Shown piece by piece: positions 49,891 to 59,076 of a stretch of DNA of 64,000 nt. A program made the position numbers and the translations under genes. A model generated the notes under the pieces. That model searched no databases, had not been told where the DNA came from, and was given only the letters and a program-made list of their open reading frames with translations. The first letter of the stretch is position 1. Each line of letters opens with the position of its first letter. Location: contig PABK01000052.1 of NCBI GenBank assembly GCA_002699145.1, positions 1 to 64,000 on the forward strand, read 5' to 3'. Source of the stretch: Halioglobus sp. GTDB lineage: Bacteria; Pseudomonadota; Gammaproteobacteria; Pseudomonadales; Halieaceae.

Positions 49891-51753
49891 TCAGAACTGC
49901 TCGGGCAGCCAGGTGGCCCGGGGATCGTCCTTGGCAGCGGGCTGCTCGCCAAAGCGTTCGTCCAGGCTGTCCACGATGGCGGACTTTTTGGCGTCCTCAT
50001 GCCAGTCGCGCCACGGCTGTCCCAGCACCGGGCCGAACTGTTCGAGCAGCTGCGGCTTGGTCAACCTGCCGAAGTAGTTATCCGCGTCGGGGCGCCAGTA
50101 GCCCGGGAAATCCACACTCAGCAACTCGACCAGGGTGTCCTGTTCCGGCTGGCCCCGTACCCCGATGCGCAGTATCTGCGCCACCGCGAACGCCACCAGC
50201 TTGTCCCTGGCCTTTTTCGGCAGGGCGATAAAGGCCGTAAAGCGCGCCGCCGCGTCCTCAAGGCACAGCCAGTCCAGGGACAAGCCACTGCGATCGGCCA
50301 GGGCGTCAAACGCCCTGCCCGCCCCGGTATCGCCCCGGCTGGATTCGGAGGCCACCACCGTGAAATTGGCGTCCAGCAGTGTCTTGCCCTCCCAGACGGA
50401 GTCGGAAAGCACTTGCACACACAGGGAGTAGTGCAGGACATCCAGCGCCACGGCCGGTTTGCCCAGCAAGGTGGCCTTGGTGGCCTGCTGCCGGTACTGG
50501 CCCAGGTCGTTGACCAGCGCCTGGCTCAGCCCCGCCCTGCCCTTCTCCGGCGCGTCACCGCCCGCGCCGGCATTGCCCGTGTCCTCGTTGCCGGTCTGTC
50601 TGGGCAGGTCTGCCTTGCGCGCCCAGCCTTTGAGCACATCCAGCTTGCCGTCGTTGTCGAAGGTCACGATGCAGCCTGAGTACCCCATCTGCTCTGGCGT
50701 GAACTGCAGGTAGTCATCGCGCCGCTCTTCCAGAGCCCCCGCTTTCGCGTGTGCCGCCTCGATGGCGGCGTAGAAGCTGTCCTCGTCCTCGAAACCCTCG
50801 GCCAGTTCATCGTCGTAGTACAGGTCCCCCCACGCGGCGATCTGCTGATCGAGCGCCTCGATTTCCTGCGCGAGTTCCACCGGCACGCCCACATGCTCGG
50901 CGTGCAGCTGACGCAGGCCCTCGGTGGCCTGGTGGCGGTCCATGGCCGGCTCGACCCACAACCACCCGCTTTCAGCCTTGGCCAGCTTCTTCGCGGCCCG
51001 CGCGAGCTTGGTCTGGGCCAGCTCACACACCAGCGCCGAATCGCACAGGTAGAAGGTGTCCTCGAACAAATCCCCCGCCCCCGCGCCACCGGCCTTGAGG
51101 TAGGCAGCCTTGCCGACAAAGGCCCCGATACCGCGCCGGGCGTCCACCGCCTCCCCCAGCAGCCAGCTTTTCACGGCATGGGGCCACAGGCGCCCGGACA
51201 GTTCCCGGTAACAGGCCAGCTGCCGTTCGTGATCGTCCGACACCGTGAACGCCATCAGGCACTCCAGCGTAAGTCCGCCCTCGCGGTAGGCATCGAGCAG
51301 CGCCGGCGCGACCCGCCCCAGGGACAGGCGCTTTTCCACCACACGCCGGGTCACCCCGAACCGGGCCGCGATGTCCTCCACCGGCACCCCCTGCCCCACC
51401 AAATCGGCAAAGGCCTCGAACTGGTCCGCCGGGTGCATGGCTTCCTGCCCGACATTCTCGGCCAGGGAGATTTCGGTGATATCCGCGTCCTTGTCTTTAA
51501 CCTGGCACGCCACCGCATAATCTGCCGGGAGGGTGTTGTTCTTGGCCAGCTCCTTCAAGGCACGCAGTCGCCGCCCTCCCGCTACCACGCCGAAGGTATT
51601 CCTGCCCTCGGGCACCACCACCAGGTTCTGTAACACGCCCTGGCTCACGATACTCGCCATCAGCCGCTTGTGCGCCTCACGGTCCGGGGCGGTCTTGCGC
51701 ACATTGCGCTTGGACACTGTCAGTTGTGACAGCGGAATCATTTGCGTCGTCAT
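49891..51753 (-). CDS. Large ParB/Spo0J-family protein
   Basis: 620 residues, twice a usual ParB. N-terminal ParB domain (MIPLSQLTVSKRNVRK, VVVPEGRNTFGVVAGGRRLRAL) and HTH (VEDIAARFGVTRRVVEKRL). The C-terminal 400 residues are specific to this plasmid/ICE subgroup. ParB domains can bind CTP; role here may be regulation or partition. A type-2 leader (copy B) lies 45 nt upstream of its start. Confidence 0.85.
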   Translation of the reverse strand: MTTQMIPLSQLTVSKRNVRKTAPDREAHKRLMASIVSQGVLQNLVVVPEGRNTFGVVAGGRRLRALKELAKNNTLPADYAVACQVKDKDADITEISLAENVGQEAMHPADQFEAFADLVGQGVPVEDIAARFGVTRRVVEKRLSLGRVAPALLDAYREGGLTLECLMAFTVSDDHERQLACYRELSGRLWPHAVKSWLLGEAVDARRGIGAFVGKAAYLKAGGAGAGDLFEDTFYLCDSALVCELAQTKLARAAKKLAKAESGWLWVEPAMDRHQATEGLRQLHAEHVGVPVELAQEIEALDQQIAAWGDLYYDDELAEGFEDEDSFYAAIEAAHAKAGALEERRDDYLQFTPEQMGYSGCIVTFDNDGKLDVLKGWARKADLPRQTGNEDTGNAGAGGDAPEKGRAGLSQALVNDLGQYRQQATKATLLGKPAVALDVLHYSLCVQVLSDSVWEGKTLLDANFTVVASESSRGDTGAGRAFDALADRSGLSLDWLCLEDAAARFTAFIALPKKARDKLVAFAVAQILRIGVRGQPEQDTLVELLSVDFPGYWRPDADNYFGRLTKPQLLEQFGPVLGQPWRDWHEDAKKSAIVDSLDERFGEQPAAKDDPRATWLPEQF

Positions 51754-51797
51754 AATCGTATCTCGCTTGAATCAATGGATTGTTTTTCAACCCCCGT

Positions 51798-51979
51798 CCC
51801 TCTGGGGGTGAATACCCCCAAAACGAGCGAGTACGCGAGCGAGCCAGCCGGCGGCCTGGGTGTGTCCAGGCAGGGGGAACCGCCCGGCCTGCAGGGAGGG
51901 AACGCAGTGAGAGAGTGAAGGTCGGGGGATGCCTGGACTAAGACCAGACGGCGGCTAGGCTGTCCCCTTCCCCAGAGGG
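51798..51979 (-). ncRNA. Candidate type-2 structured leader, copy B (upstream of large parB)
   Basis: Same closing stem as copy A: CCCTCTGGGG from 51979 with CCCCAGAGGG at 51798-51807. Shared words in order: CCTAGCCGC, CTTAGTCCAGGCATCCCCC, TGCAGGCCGGG, CCCCCTGCCTGGACAC. Here GTCCAGGCA pairs exactly with TGCCTGGAC. The outer part differs, ending in a GGGGGTATTCACCCCC hairpin. The flanking 51980-52116 shows no gene. Confidence 0.6.
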
Positions 51980-52116
51980 ATCGGTACCACAGCGGCCTTG
52001 GCAAAACCGCGCGACAACGCGGACGCTCATTGCGCCTGTCACTGCACGACCATAGATAGAACGATTAACGGAAGACAAAAGCGATCGATGGTGACAACAC
52101 CATTGGCCTTGCAGGA

Positions 52117-52287
52117 CTATTTGGACGGGGCCTGCTTGCGTGTGACGAACCGGCCATTTTTCTTGTCCCTGATGACAAGACCTCCACGCCGGGCCCTCAG
52201 CCCCCGCTGACTGGCGATGAGTTTAGCCTGGTCGCCCGTCTCCCTCGCGTGCAATCTCAGCGATTCTTGCTCGGATGGTGTCAACAT
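52117..52287 (-). CDS. Small basic protein
   Basis: 56 residues from the ATG at 52287, overlapping the end of the phosphoribosyltransferase gene by 65 bases. Basic: MLTPSEQESLRLHARETGDQAKLIASQRGLRARRGGLVIRDKKNGRFVTRKQ. Likely translated from the same message. Function unknown. Confidence 0.45.
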   Translation of the reverse strand: MLTPSEQESLRLHARETGDQAKLIASQRGLRARRGGLVIRDKKNGRFVTRKQAPSK

Positions 52288-52969
52288 CCGGGGAGTTGAG
52301 GAGGTATCGCGCTTCACTTTCAGTAAGAAGCGCGAAACCGTATCCGAATACCTCACTCCACCAGTCTTCGAGGGCTGCATGTTGGGCTCTCAGGTCCTGC
52401 AAGGTTTGTGATTCGCCGGCCAGTGTAGCAGATCGTTTCTTGCCGGTCAGCGTGACCAGACCTACGACATGACCGCCCTGTGCCTGAATATGACCGCGAA
52501 TATTCGCCAAAGTGCCACCCTGTCCCACAAAATCATCCACGATCAGGTAGTCGCCGGGCTCGACATTGCCGGCAAACAGGGGTGGCGTGGCCAGGCGGTG
52601 ATAGCCACTGGAGCCGGTATGGCTGACCCGGTTGGCCTGCAGGATGCTGTATTCCACCGACAGGTCGAACGCTCCACCGATGTACTGGGCCAGCGCCGAG
52701 GGAATGACGTTGATCGAATTGGACTCCACGGCATGTACCGGCACGATCGTGGGTGACAACCGACGGACCAGCATCGAGACCCTGCGCAGCGCCCCCCGCC
52801 GCCCCATCAACTCATCGATCAGCGACATGGCCGCCTCGATATCACCGGTTTTGGCTGCAGCGTAATCGGGGTGCTGTTTGGTCAGTGTCTCGCTGGCCAG
52901 GATAGCCACAGGCGGTGTGTCGCCCCAGGCAGTGCGGCTAGGCTGTCGATCGGCGGCGAGTAATTGCAT
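52223..52969 (-). CDS. Phosphoribosyltransferase-like protein
   Basis: 248 residues from the ATG at 52969. The PRPP-binding loop is DYLIVDDFVGQGGTLANI (about 142), with SSGYHRLATPPLF before it. PRT-fold proteins on mobile elements may act on nucleotides or be regulators. Upstream extension to 53152 is open but looks non-coding. Substrate unknown. Confidence 0.75.
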   Translation of the reverse strand: MQLLAADRQPSRTAWGDTPPVAILASETLTKQHPDYAAAKTGDIEAAMSLIDELMGRRGALRRVSMLVRRLSPTIVPVHAVESNSINVIPSALAQYIGGAFDLSVEYSILQANRVSHTGSSGYHRLATPPLFAGNVEPGDYLIVDDFVGQGGTLANIRGHIQAQGGHVVGLVTLTGKKRSATLAGESQTLQDLRAQHAALEDWWSEVFGYGFALLTESEARYLLNSPDVDTIRARIAEIAREGDGRPG

Positions 52970-53181
52970 GACGGCCGCCAGTGTAGCGAACCCTCCAAAA
53001 CACGCCAATGAACGACCGCATATCTCAGCACACCGCCATCCTCGCACCCGGGATACGCAGGGCCAGGTCCCGCAGGGATGCAGCGACAGCGGAACCCGGA
53101 GCAGCCCGACCAGGTGCCCTCCCCCACCTCTGATAACCAGCGACAGTAGCATTGCTCCGAAACTACACCCTTGATAACATA

Positions 53182-53203
53182 AACCGTTCTTCGAAGAACG
53201 GTT
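53182..53203. promoter_or_regulatory. 22-bp perfect palindrome before parB-like gene
   Basis: AACCGTTCTTC and its exact complement with no spacer, 8 bp before the ATG at 53212 and followed by TTGTTT. Could be an operator for the ParB-like product, or an attenuator stem. Confidence 0.65.
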
Positions 53204-53211
53204 TTGTTTAT

Positions 53212-54261
53212 ATGAAAGGCCAACCCAGCCGATCCAGCAACGACGAACGCCGCGCCCGGTTGACCAGGATGCTGGCCCCCGCCATGAAAAACGTCGAACG
53301 TGGCGAGATTAGGCGGGCTCCTTACGCGATCTGCCCCGAAATCCCCGAGGCACAGCACAATGCGATGGTCGACCATGCCCTGGAACTGGGTGGCCCTCCA
53401 GGACCAGTGATCGCCCGCAAAATAGACACCCCGGAAGGCCATACGGTGGAGGTCCTACTCGGCTGGGAACGCTTGGAGGCCTTTACCCACCCGGATGCCT
53501 TCCCCCGTGCCACCTCGATCCCCCTGGGCATCATCGACTGCAACCTCTCTGAGGCGGCCTTCTACGCCATCGAGTACGCGGCGCAGGACCAGAAAGCCGC
53601 CGGGCTAATCACCTCACCCCTGCTCTACGCCGCCGCCGCGCAGACGGCCATCGAGCTATTCTCCCGACCCGACCAAATCTGGAAGATACAGACCCTGGCC
53701 AACGCCCTGTGTATCGCGCGCCCCACCCTGTCCAACCGCCTGCGCCTGCTCAGAGGTCTGGCGCCCAGGACCCGGGAGTTGCTGCAGCAAGGGCTGATCA
53801 AACCGGAATTCGCCAAGATACTGCTGGCCGAACCCTCTCCCGAACGGCAGGAACACCTGGCCACCCGGGCTGCCCGCGGCATGATGTCGACCCGCTCCCT
53901 GTACCGCCTGGTCCACCCGGACTATGAGCCACCAAGGAAAATCGCCGCCCCGCGCGGCCAGAAGAAACACCGCCTGGGGGATATCGGCGGCATGGAACGC
54001 GCCCTGTCAGAGAGCTACGGTACCCCCACCACCATCGCCATGGACGCGGGACAACAAAAAGGCTACGTGGAGATGCCCTTCCACAGCCTCTCGGGCCTGA
54101 AAGGCCTGTTGGACAAACTCGACCAACAGATCAGTACCGACCCCTTGGCCCGAGGCACGCTGACCCTCAAAGTGGACAACAAGCAGGAGGCCAACGCCCT
54201 GCTGCTGGAACTGGGCGCGAACACCGATCCCGACCTGGATACCCCAGACAGCACCCCATAA
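53212..54261 (+). CDS. ParB-like DNA-binding protein
   Basis: 349 residues from the ATG at 53212. ParB N-domain features (LGGPPGPVIARKIDTPEGHTVEVLLGWERLEAF), HTH (WKIQTLANALCIARPTLSNRLRLLRGL) and a C-terminal dimer region. ParB-like regulators of this type occur in ICE cores. It starts behind a palindrome and ends just before iterons, so it may bind both. Confidence 0.78.
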   Translation: MKGQPSRSSNDERRARLTRMLAPAMKNVERGEIRRAPYAICPEIPEAQHNAMVDHALELGGPPGPVIARKIDTPEGHTVEVLLGWERLEAFTHPDAFPRATSIPLGIIDCNLSEAAFYAIEYAAQDQKAAGLITSPLLYAAAAQTAIELFSRPDQIWKIQTLANALCIARPTLSNRLRLLRGLAPRTRELLQQGLIKPEFAKILLAEPSPERQEHLATRAARGMMSTRSLYRLVHPDYEPPRKIAAPRGQKKHRLGDIGGMERALSESYGTPTTIAMDAGQQKGYVEMPFHSLSGLKGLLDKLDQQISTDPLARGTLTLKVDNKQEANALLLELGANTDPDLDTPDSTP

Positions 54262-54278
54262 ACCCTGTGCACAACACC

Positions 54279-54490
54279 CGTAACGAACAATCAGAAAAAC
54301 GTAATCAACATCAGCCCATTCGTAATCAAAGACTGGAAATTCGTAATTAAACATTCCTAAATCAAAAATATTCTTTTATAAACAATGGGTTATAGGCGCA
54401 CATATGTAATATTTATATTCAATACTTATACCTTAATCCAGATAATATTATTTGGATGGCTGTGCAATTCGTAATTAAAGTATTCGGCGA
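54279..54490. other. Iteron array, candidate replication origin
   Basis: CGTAACGAA, CGTAATCAA, CGTAATCAA and CGTAATTAA begin at 54279, 54300, 54321 and 54342, exactly 21 bp apart; another CGTAATTAA is at 54470. Between lies a very AT-rich stretch (54350-54460). With a probable replication-initiator gene alongside, this looks like an iteron origin with an unwinding element. The remaining gap to 54767 has no gene I trust. Confidence 0.65.
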
Positions 54491-54767
54491 TTCAATCACC
54501 TGCCTCCCCCAGGTCACACAAATTCGGTGAACAGGGCAAAGGGAATCCAGACCACCCTCCTCTTCATCACCACAGGCCGCATACACGCCCTTCGATCCCA
54601 ATACGCCAAGAAACTCAAACACCACACCGGCGCCCACAGGGCCAACCAGGCACTGTGGAAGAGCGACGGACAACCCCGTAGCCCCGCCCTCCCCCGGCAA
54701 GACTTACTTCAGGAAATTGAATAAATGAACAGAAGATCGCGATTCGCTACGAATGCACGGCAGCAAA

Positions 54768-56213
54768 TCAGTTGTCGGTTTTCACCAGTGAGGCAACCGA
54801 ACCGGCACTGTCCAGCATCACCGAACTCTGGCTGCCCAGCCCGACATAGGGATCGGCGATATCTCGGGTAATATGGATATGGGTATCGGTAATCCGAAGA
54901 ATGTAACCGAACACGTTGATCGAGGCATTGATCACCTGGTGCTTGCCCTGCACCGCCCTCGGCCGCCCGATCACCAGCATGTTGAACTGCACCCGGGTGA
55001 TCACCTCGTTGGCCAACAGTGAATCCACGTAATCGACAAAATTCAGCACCACATCGTTGAACCGCTTGATGTGCTCCTTGAACGGGATGCCCGGTGAGAT
55101 CTCTTTCCAGGCCCGCCGGTGATCCAGGGTTTTGGAACTAAGATTCTGGCCCAGCCGCCGCTTGGCCCACAGGTGGACCCGCAGGAAATACGCTTCGTTG
55201 TAGCGCAGCGCATTGGGCGATAACTTGAAGAAATCCCGACCGTACTTGATCAGGCTGTCGTTGATCGTCGGCGGTAAGGTAAAAGTAATGAACGCGGTCT
55301 TGTTGACCTTGGCCGTTTTCTGGTAGATCCCGAAATTACCCAACGCCTGGAAGGATTGCTCGGCACGCTCGAAGTCATAACGTTCCATCACCTGCTTCGG
55401 CAGGGCCGACAGTTCCACACTGGTCGAGGCCAGCCGTTCGAAGGACGCCAGGGCCGTCTTGGTGTTGCCGCCGGAGGTCGATAGCCCCATCACATTGAGC
55501 ACGTCACTGACCTTGATAGTCCAGGCGCCGCCGTCGATCACCGACAGCGGCACGCCCTCGGTCTGTACCAGCTCCACCAGGTAGGTGATCAGGCCAATAT
55601 AGAAACGCAGGTCGTCCGCCTTGCACACGGGGCGCTCGGCCAGTGGCCGCAACGTCACCGGCACATCCTGGCCGTACCAATCCACGATCACCTTGTGGGG
55701 GTCGTAGATCAGCTTGCGCGACACGGGCAGGGCGGAGAACAACACCGTGCAGAACAGGTTGTCGACAAAGAAGGGCGTCTCATCGCGCAGGATGGACGAG
55801 AACAACTCATGGGAAAAGGAGTGGATCTCGTGGCTTTCGGGCAGGACAGGAATCGGCGCGGGGGAGGGCAGTGCACTGCCGAGGTTGGCCAGGCGGCCCA
55901 CTTCTGGCACGATCAGCCGGAACAGGGAGACAGGGCGCCGACAGCCCTCGAAGGATACCAGGTGGTGTTCCGCCACCCCGGCGGAGACCAGGACCTTCAA
56001 TCGGTTGCGTATGGCGGCGGGCTTGAAGCCGATGTAGTCGGCAATCTCCTGGATGCTCGAGCGCCCGCCCTGCTGGTCCCCGCTGAGGGCCATGAATGAC
56101 AGGATGCGACGATGGGTGTCATCCAGCCCCGGCATCAGCGCAATGATCTGTTGCACCATGTCCGCGCTGATGCGGTGATGGTTGTCGTAGAAGGGTGGGG
56201 TGCCCGTCGTCAT
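54768..56213 (-). CDS. Probable replication initiator (Rep)
   Basis: 481 residues. Two winged-helix-like regions: IQEIADYIGFKPAAIRNRLKVLVSAGVAEHH (about 53-83) and a C-terminal half (FFKLSPNALRYNEAYFLRVHLWAKRRLGQNL) with a Rep-like layout. I cannot fit it to a named Rep family with certainty; it could be a different wHTH regulator. Support comes from the iterons at its end and the divergent parAB operon. Confidence 0.55.
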   Translation of the reverse strand: MTTGTPPFYDNHHRISADMVQQIIALMPGLDDTHRRILSFMALSGDQQGGRSSIQEIADYIGFKPAAIRNRLKVLVSAGVAEHHLVSFEGCRRPVSLFRLIVPEVGRLANLGSALPSPAPIPVLPESHEIHSFSHELFSSILRDETPFFVDNLFCTVLFSALPVSRKLIYDPHKVIVDWYGQDVPVTLRPLAERPVCKADDLRFYIGLITYLVELVQTEGVPLSVIDGGAWTIKVSDVLNVMGLSTSGGNTKTALASFERLASTSVELSALPKQVMERYDFERAEQSFQALGNFGIYQKTAKVNKTAFITFTLPPTINDSLIKYGRDFFKLSPNALRYNEAYFLRVHLWAKRRLGQNLSSKTLDHRRAWKEISPGIPFKEHIKRFNDVVLNFVDYVDSLLANEVITRVQFNMLVIGRPRAVQGKHQVINASINVFGYILRITDTHIHITRDIADPYVGLGSQSSVMLDSAGSVASLVKTDN

Positions 56214-56269
56214 GCTGTCCGTCCTGCTGTTGTTGCGGATACAGTGGCCAAATAAACACTTAACCTATT

Positions 56270-56400
56270 GATATATATACAAAATATATAAAAATAATAT
56301 TCTGGTTTTATTCACTTTTCTGAACACCAGCCGCCACGCCTGGCAGCGAACGGACTCATGTGAATCATTTAAATTGACTTTTTAAGTGAATCAATTATAT
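56270..56400. promoter_or_regulatory. AT-rich divergent promoter region with GTGAATCA repeats
   Basis: Between rep and parA. AT-rich tract around 56270-56300; direct repeats GTGAATCATTT (56360-56370) and GTGAATCAATT (56386-56396), 26 bp apart, and an inverted relative AAGTGAATAAA (56307-56317). Likely binding sites for Rep or the ParAB proteins. Confidence 0.5.
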
Positions 56401-56462
56401 CCTTGGCGGAAAATAAACGCTAACCCTCACGAGGCAGGGGACCTGGAAAGGGATATGGGGAT

Positions 56463-57443
56463 ATGAAAGTCGTTGTCGTCGCCAATGCCAAGGGGGGAGT
56501 GGGCAAGACCACGTTGGCTATCAACCTGGCAATCCGCGCCGCCTGTGGCGAGATCCCCGAAGTTGACCCTGACAAGAACATCCTGATCTGTGACATGGAT
56601 GCGCAGCAAAATACCTCGCAGACCCTGCTGCAGATGGAGAAGGCCGGCACCAACGATTACCTGCTGCCCCCCCTGCACCCGGACTACAACCCGGAGGAGG
56701 ATTTCGACTGGGACGGCCGCTGCTCCTCCACGGATATCTATTACGACAAGGATGTGGTGCCTTATCCCACGGTGTTCTCCCGCCTCGACGTCCTGCCGGC
56801 CAACGGCGATCACCTGGAACTGTTCCAGAACCTGACCAAGAACGTCAACGATGCCAGCCTGCTAGACCAGATATGCGACCACTTCCGCAAGTTCGTCGAG
56901 GACGCCGACGTGGCCGAGGAATACGACATGATCGTGTTCGACACCCCGCCGGGCAAAAACTTCATCACCATCCCGGTCTTTCGCGCCGCCACGGACATCC
57001 TCATGCCGTTCAAGCCCGAGGGCTTTTCGGTGGAGGGCCTGGCGAAAATGAAGGCGTCCATCGAGAAGGAGAACGAGTACCGCGACACCCCGGTGAAAAT
57101 CTCCGGCATGGTGCCCAATCTGGTCAAGCACAACAACAAGCACCGCGACACCCTGGCGGGCCTGCACAACAACACCGAGGTGGCGGCCCTGCTGTGGGAC
57201 ACCACCTTGCACGACCGGGTGGCCTTCGTGCTGGACAACATGCCCCTGAGCGAAACCAACTTCCGCTACCAGGACCCGAAGGCGGAAGAGGAGATGTGCG
57301 CGCTGGTCGACCAGTTTCGGCGCGAGGTCTACGGCGCCGACATCGCGCACCGGCCGCCGCCCGCCGCCGAGGCAGACGATGAGGATGACGCGGACGACGC
57401 GACGGTCGCCGCCACACCAGCAGTCCACGAGACGACGGGGTAA
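56463..57443 (+). CDS. parA: ParA partition ATPase
   Basis: 326 residues. Deviant Walker A KGGVGKTTLAINLA (about 11), DMDAQQNTSQTLL, Walker B MIVFDTPPGKNF. The C-terminus is acidic. ParA gradients on the nucleoid position plasmid DNA with ParB. parB follows by 3 bp. Confidence 0.9.
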   Translation: MKVVVVANAKGGVGKTTLAINLAIRAACGEIPEVDPDKNILICDMDAQQNTSQTLLQMEKAGTNDYLLPPLHPDYNPEEDFDWDGRCSSTDIYYDKDVVPYPTVFSRLDVLPANGDHLELFQNLTKNVNDASLLDQICDHFRKFVEDADVAEEYDMIVFDTPPGKNFITIPVFRAATDILMPFKPEGFSVEGLAKMKASIEKENEYRDTPVKISGMVPNLVKHNNKHRDTLAGLHNNTEVAALLWDTTLHDRVAFVLDNMPLSETNFRYQDPKAEEEMCALVDQFRREVYGADIAHRPPPAAEADDEDDADDATVAATPAVHETTG

Positions 57444-57446
57444 GCC

Positions 57447-58628
57447 ATGGCACTGAAAAAACGCCGCAGGGAAGAACCGGTCCAGGCCAGCGGGGAACCC
57501 GAGGGGCGGGCCACCTTGGACAGCCGCCGCTCCGCCGAGGACATTCAGACCCAGCTCAATGACCGCATGGCCACGCAGGCCAGCAAGAGCGGCGAGAAGG
57601 TCCGGCTGGAGAAGATCGCCTTGGCCAAGATCACGCCGGACCCCGATAACCAGCGCACCTGGTTTATCAATCAGGGCACCATCACCATCCTGTCCCAGGC
57701 GTTTCGGGAAGTGTGGGAGGAGGGCGCCAAGCATGCCGAGATGCCCGAGGCGATACTCGATAAGAGCCTGGACCAGATCACCCGCTACGCGCAGACGCAG
57801 GCACTGGAATTGCCGCCGATGGCGGACGTGACCGAGACCGTGCAGGGCATCTGGGACTTCGCCGTTCACCTGAAAACCGAACCCCTGCTACAGCCCTTCG
57901 CCGTCACCCTCGGTCCCGGCGGCAAGTACCGCGTGGCCTACGGTAACCGCCGCTTCATCGCCTCCTACATCGCCCACGGTGACACCCACGAGGTGGAGTG
58001 CCTGAACTACCAGGCCGAACCGAAATACCCCGCCGCCAAGCGTTTCGTGGAGAACAACCAGCGCGCGGACCTGCCCCTGCAGGCCAAGGTCGAGGACTTC
58101 AAGAAGGCCGTCGCCGAGATTCGCCGGCACACCCCGCACCGGGTCAGTAATGTCGAGGTGGCCAACCGCCTGGGCGTGGGGCGCAACCTGGTCCAGAAGC
58201 TGGAAAAAATCGCCGGCTCCAGCGACGTCAATCTCCTCATGGCCACCGGCCAGATACGCAGCGTGGAGTTCGCCTACAAGCTGTCCGTGCTGGAAAACAA
58301 TGACAAGCGCCTTTTCAAGGCCGCCTGCAAACAGATTGCGGAGAAGGGCGAACCGACGGGGGATTTCAACGCCTTCAAAAGCGCTCTGGCTGACGCCCTG
58401 CCAAAAAAACCCGCGCGCAAGAGCGCGGGTCGCCCGGCGAAGATCAAGTTCCCCGCGGTGGCCGAGCCCCGGGTGCTGCAACAGTTGTTCGCGCCCGAGG
58501 TCCTGGCCCAGCCCCAGTGGCAGCAGCTCGACTGGGGCGATACCAGCAAACCGAACATCGAGCGCATCGAGAAACTCATCAAGTCGACCCTGGATGCCCT
58601 GGTCAAGGACCTGAGCGCGGGTGCGTAA
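57447..58628 (+). CDS. parB: ParB-family partition protein
   Basis: 393 residues. ParB domain with VAYGNRRFIASYI (about 168), HTH SNVEVANRLGVGRNLVQKLEKIAG (about 232), C-terminal dimer region. Second gene of the parA operon. It lacks the classic GERR, having GNRR. Confidence 0.85.
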   Translation: MALKKRRREEPVQASGEPEGRATLDSRRSAEDIQTQLNDRMATQASKSGEKVRLEKIALAKITPDPDNQRTWFINQGTITILSQAFREVWEEGAKHAEMPEAILDKSLDQITRYAQTQALELPPMADVTETVQGIWDFAVHLKTEPLLQPFAVTLGPGGKYRVAYGNRRFIASYIAHGDTHEVECLNYQAEPKYPAAKRFVENNQRADLPLQAKVEDFKKAVAEIRRHTPHRVSNVEVANRLGVGRNLVQKLEKIAGSSDVNLLMATGQIRSVEFAYKLSVLENNDKRLFKAACKQIAEKGEPTGDFNAFKSALADALPKKPARKSAGRPAKIKFPAVAEPRVLQQLFAPEVLAQPQWQQLDWGDTSKPNIERIEKLIKSTLDALVKDLSAGA

Positions 58629-59070
58629 GTTCCGGAAAGCCCACGAACTCCCGCACGCGTGGGCGACTCTGGTCCTGCAGTTGCGCAAGTTCCGCACCAC
58701 CGCGAGCAACCCGGAAAAATCTGCTTACGGGCAACAGGTCCTCGATGGCCTGGAAGAACTCATCGAGGAATATGGCGAGGAGTTGCGCGACGCCATCGCC
58801 CTGGTCAGCCAGGCCGACGGGGCGATCAACGCCAGCCGCTCACAACAGATCAGCCAGTACCATCGCAACCGGATCGGCAAGCTGGAAAAAACCCTCGAAC
58901 AAATCGACGATGCCCTGGAGAGAGCGCCCGGGAATCAGGACGCGCTGGCCCTGGCCGAACTCAACAGCCGCCGCCAGGACGTGGCCTACCAGCTCAAGGA
59001 CCATGGCGAGAAAATCAACACGCGCGCCCACGGCCTGCACCTGACCCGGATGCGGCGCAAACACCGCTAA
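58621..59070 (+). CDS. Coiled-coil hypothetical protein
   Basis: 149 residues from a GTG overlapping the parB end by 8 bases. Nearly all helical (ALVSQADGAINASRSQQISQYHRNRIGKLEKTLEQIDDALERAP). ICE cores commonly carry such a small protein after parB. Function unknown. Confidence 0.6.
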   Translation: MRKFRKAHELPHAWATLVLQLRKFRTTASNPEKSAYGQQVLDGLEELIEEYGEELRDAIALVSQADGAINASRSQQISQYHRNRIGKLEKTLEQIDDALERAPGNQDALALAELNSRRQDVAYQLKDHGEKINTRAHGLHLTRMRRKHR

Positions 59071-59076
59071 TCCGCC

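Noticed and set aside
53126-53160. Another type-3 leader before the parB-like gene
   Set aside because: It shares CCCTCCCCCAC and GACAGTAGCATTG with the copy E region but lacks the paired hairpins; chance or a decayed remnant.
54527-54724. 65-residue frame from GTG beside the iterons
   Set aside because: No ribosome site and no recognisable pattern; could be real but support is too weak.
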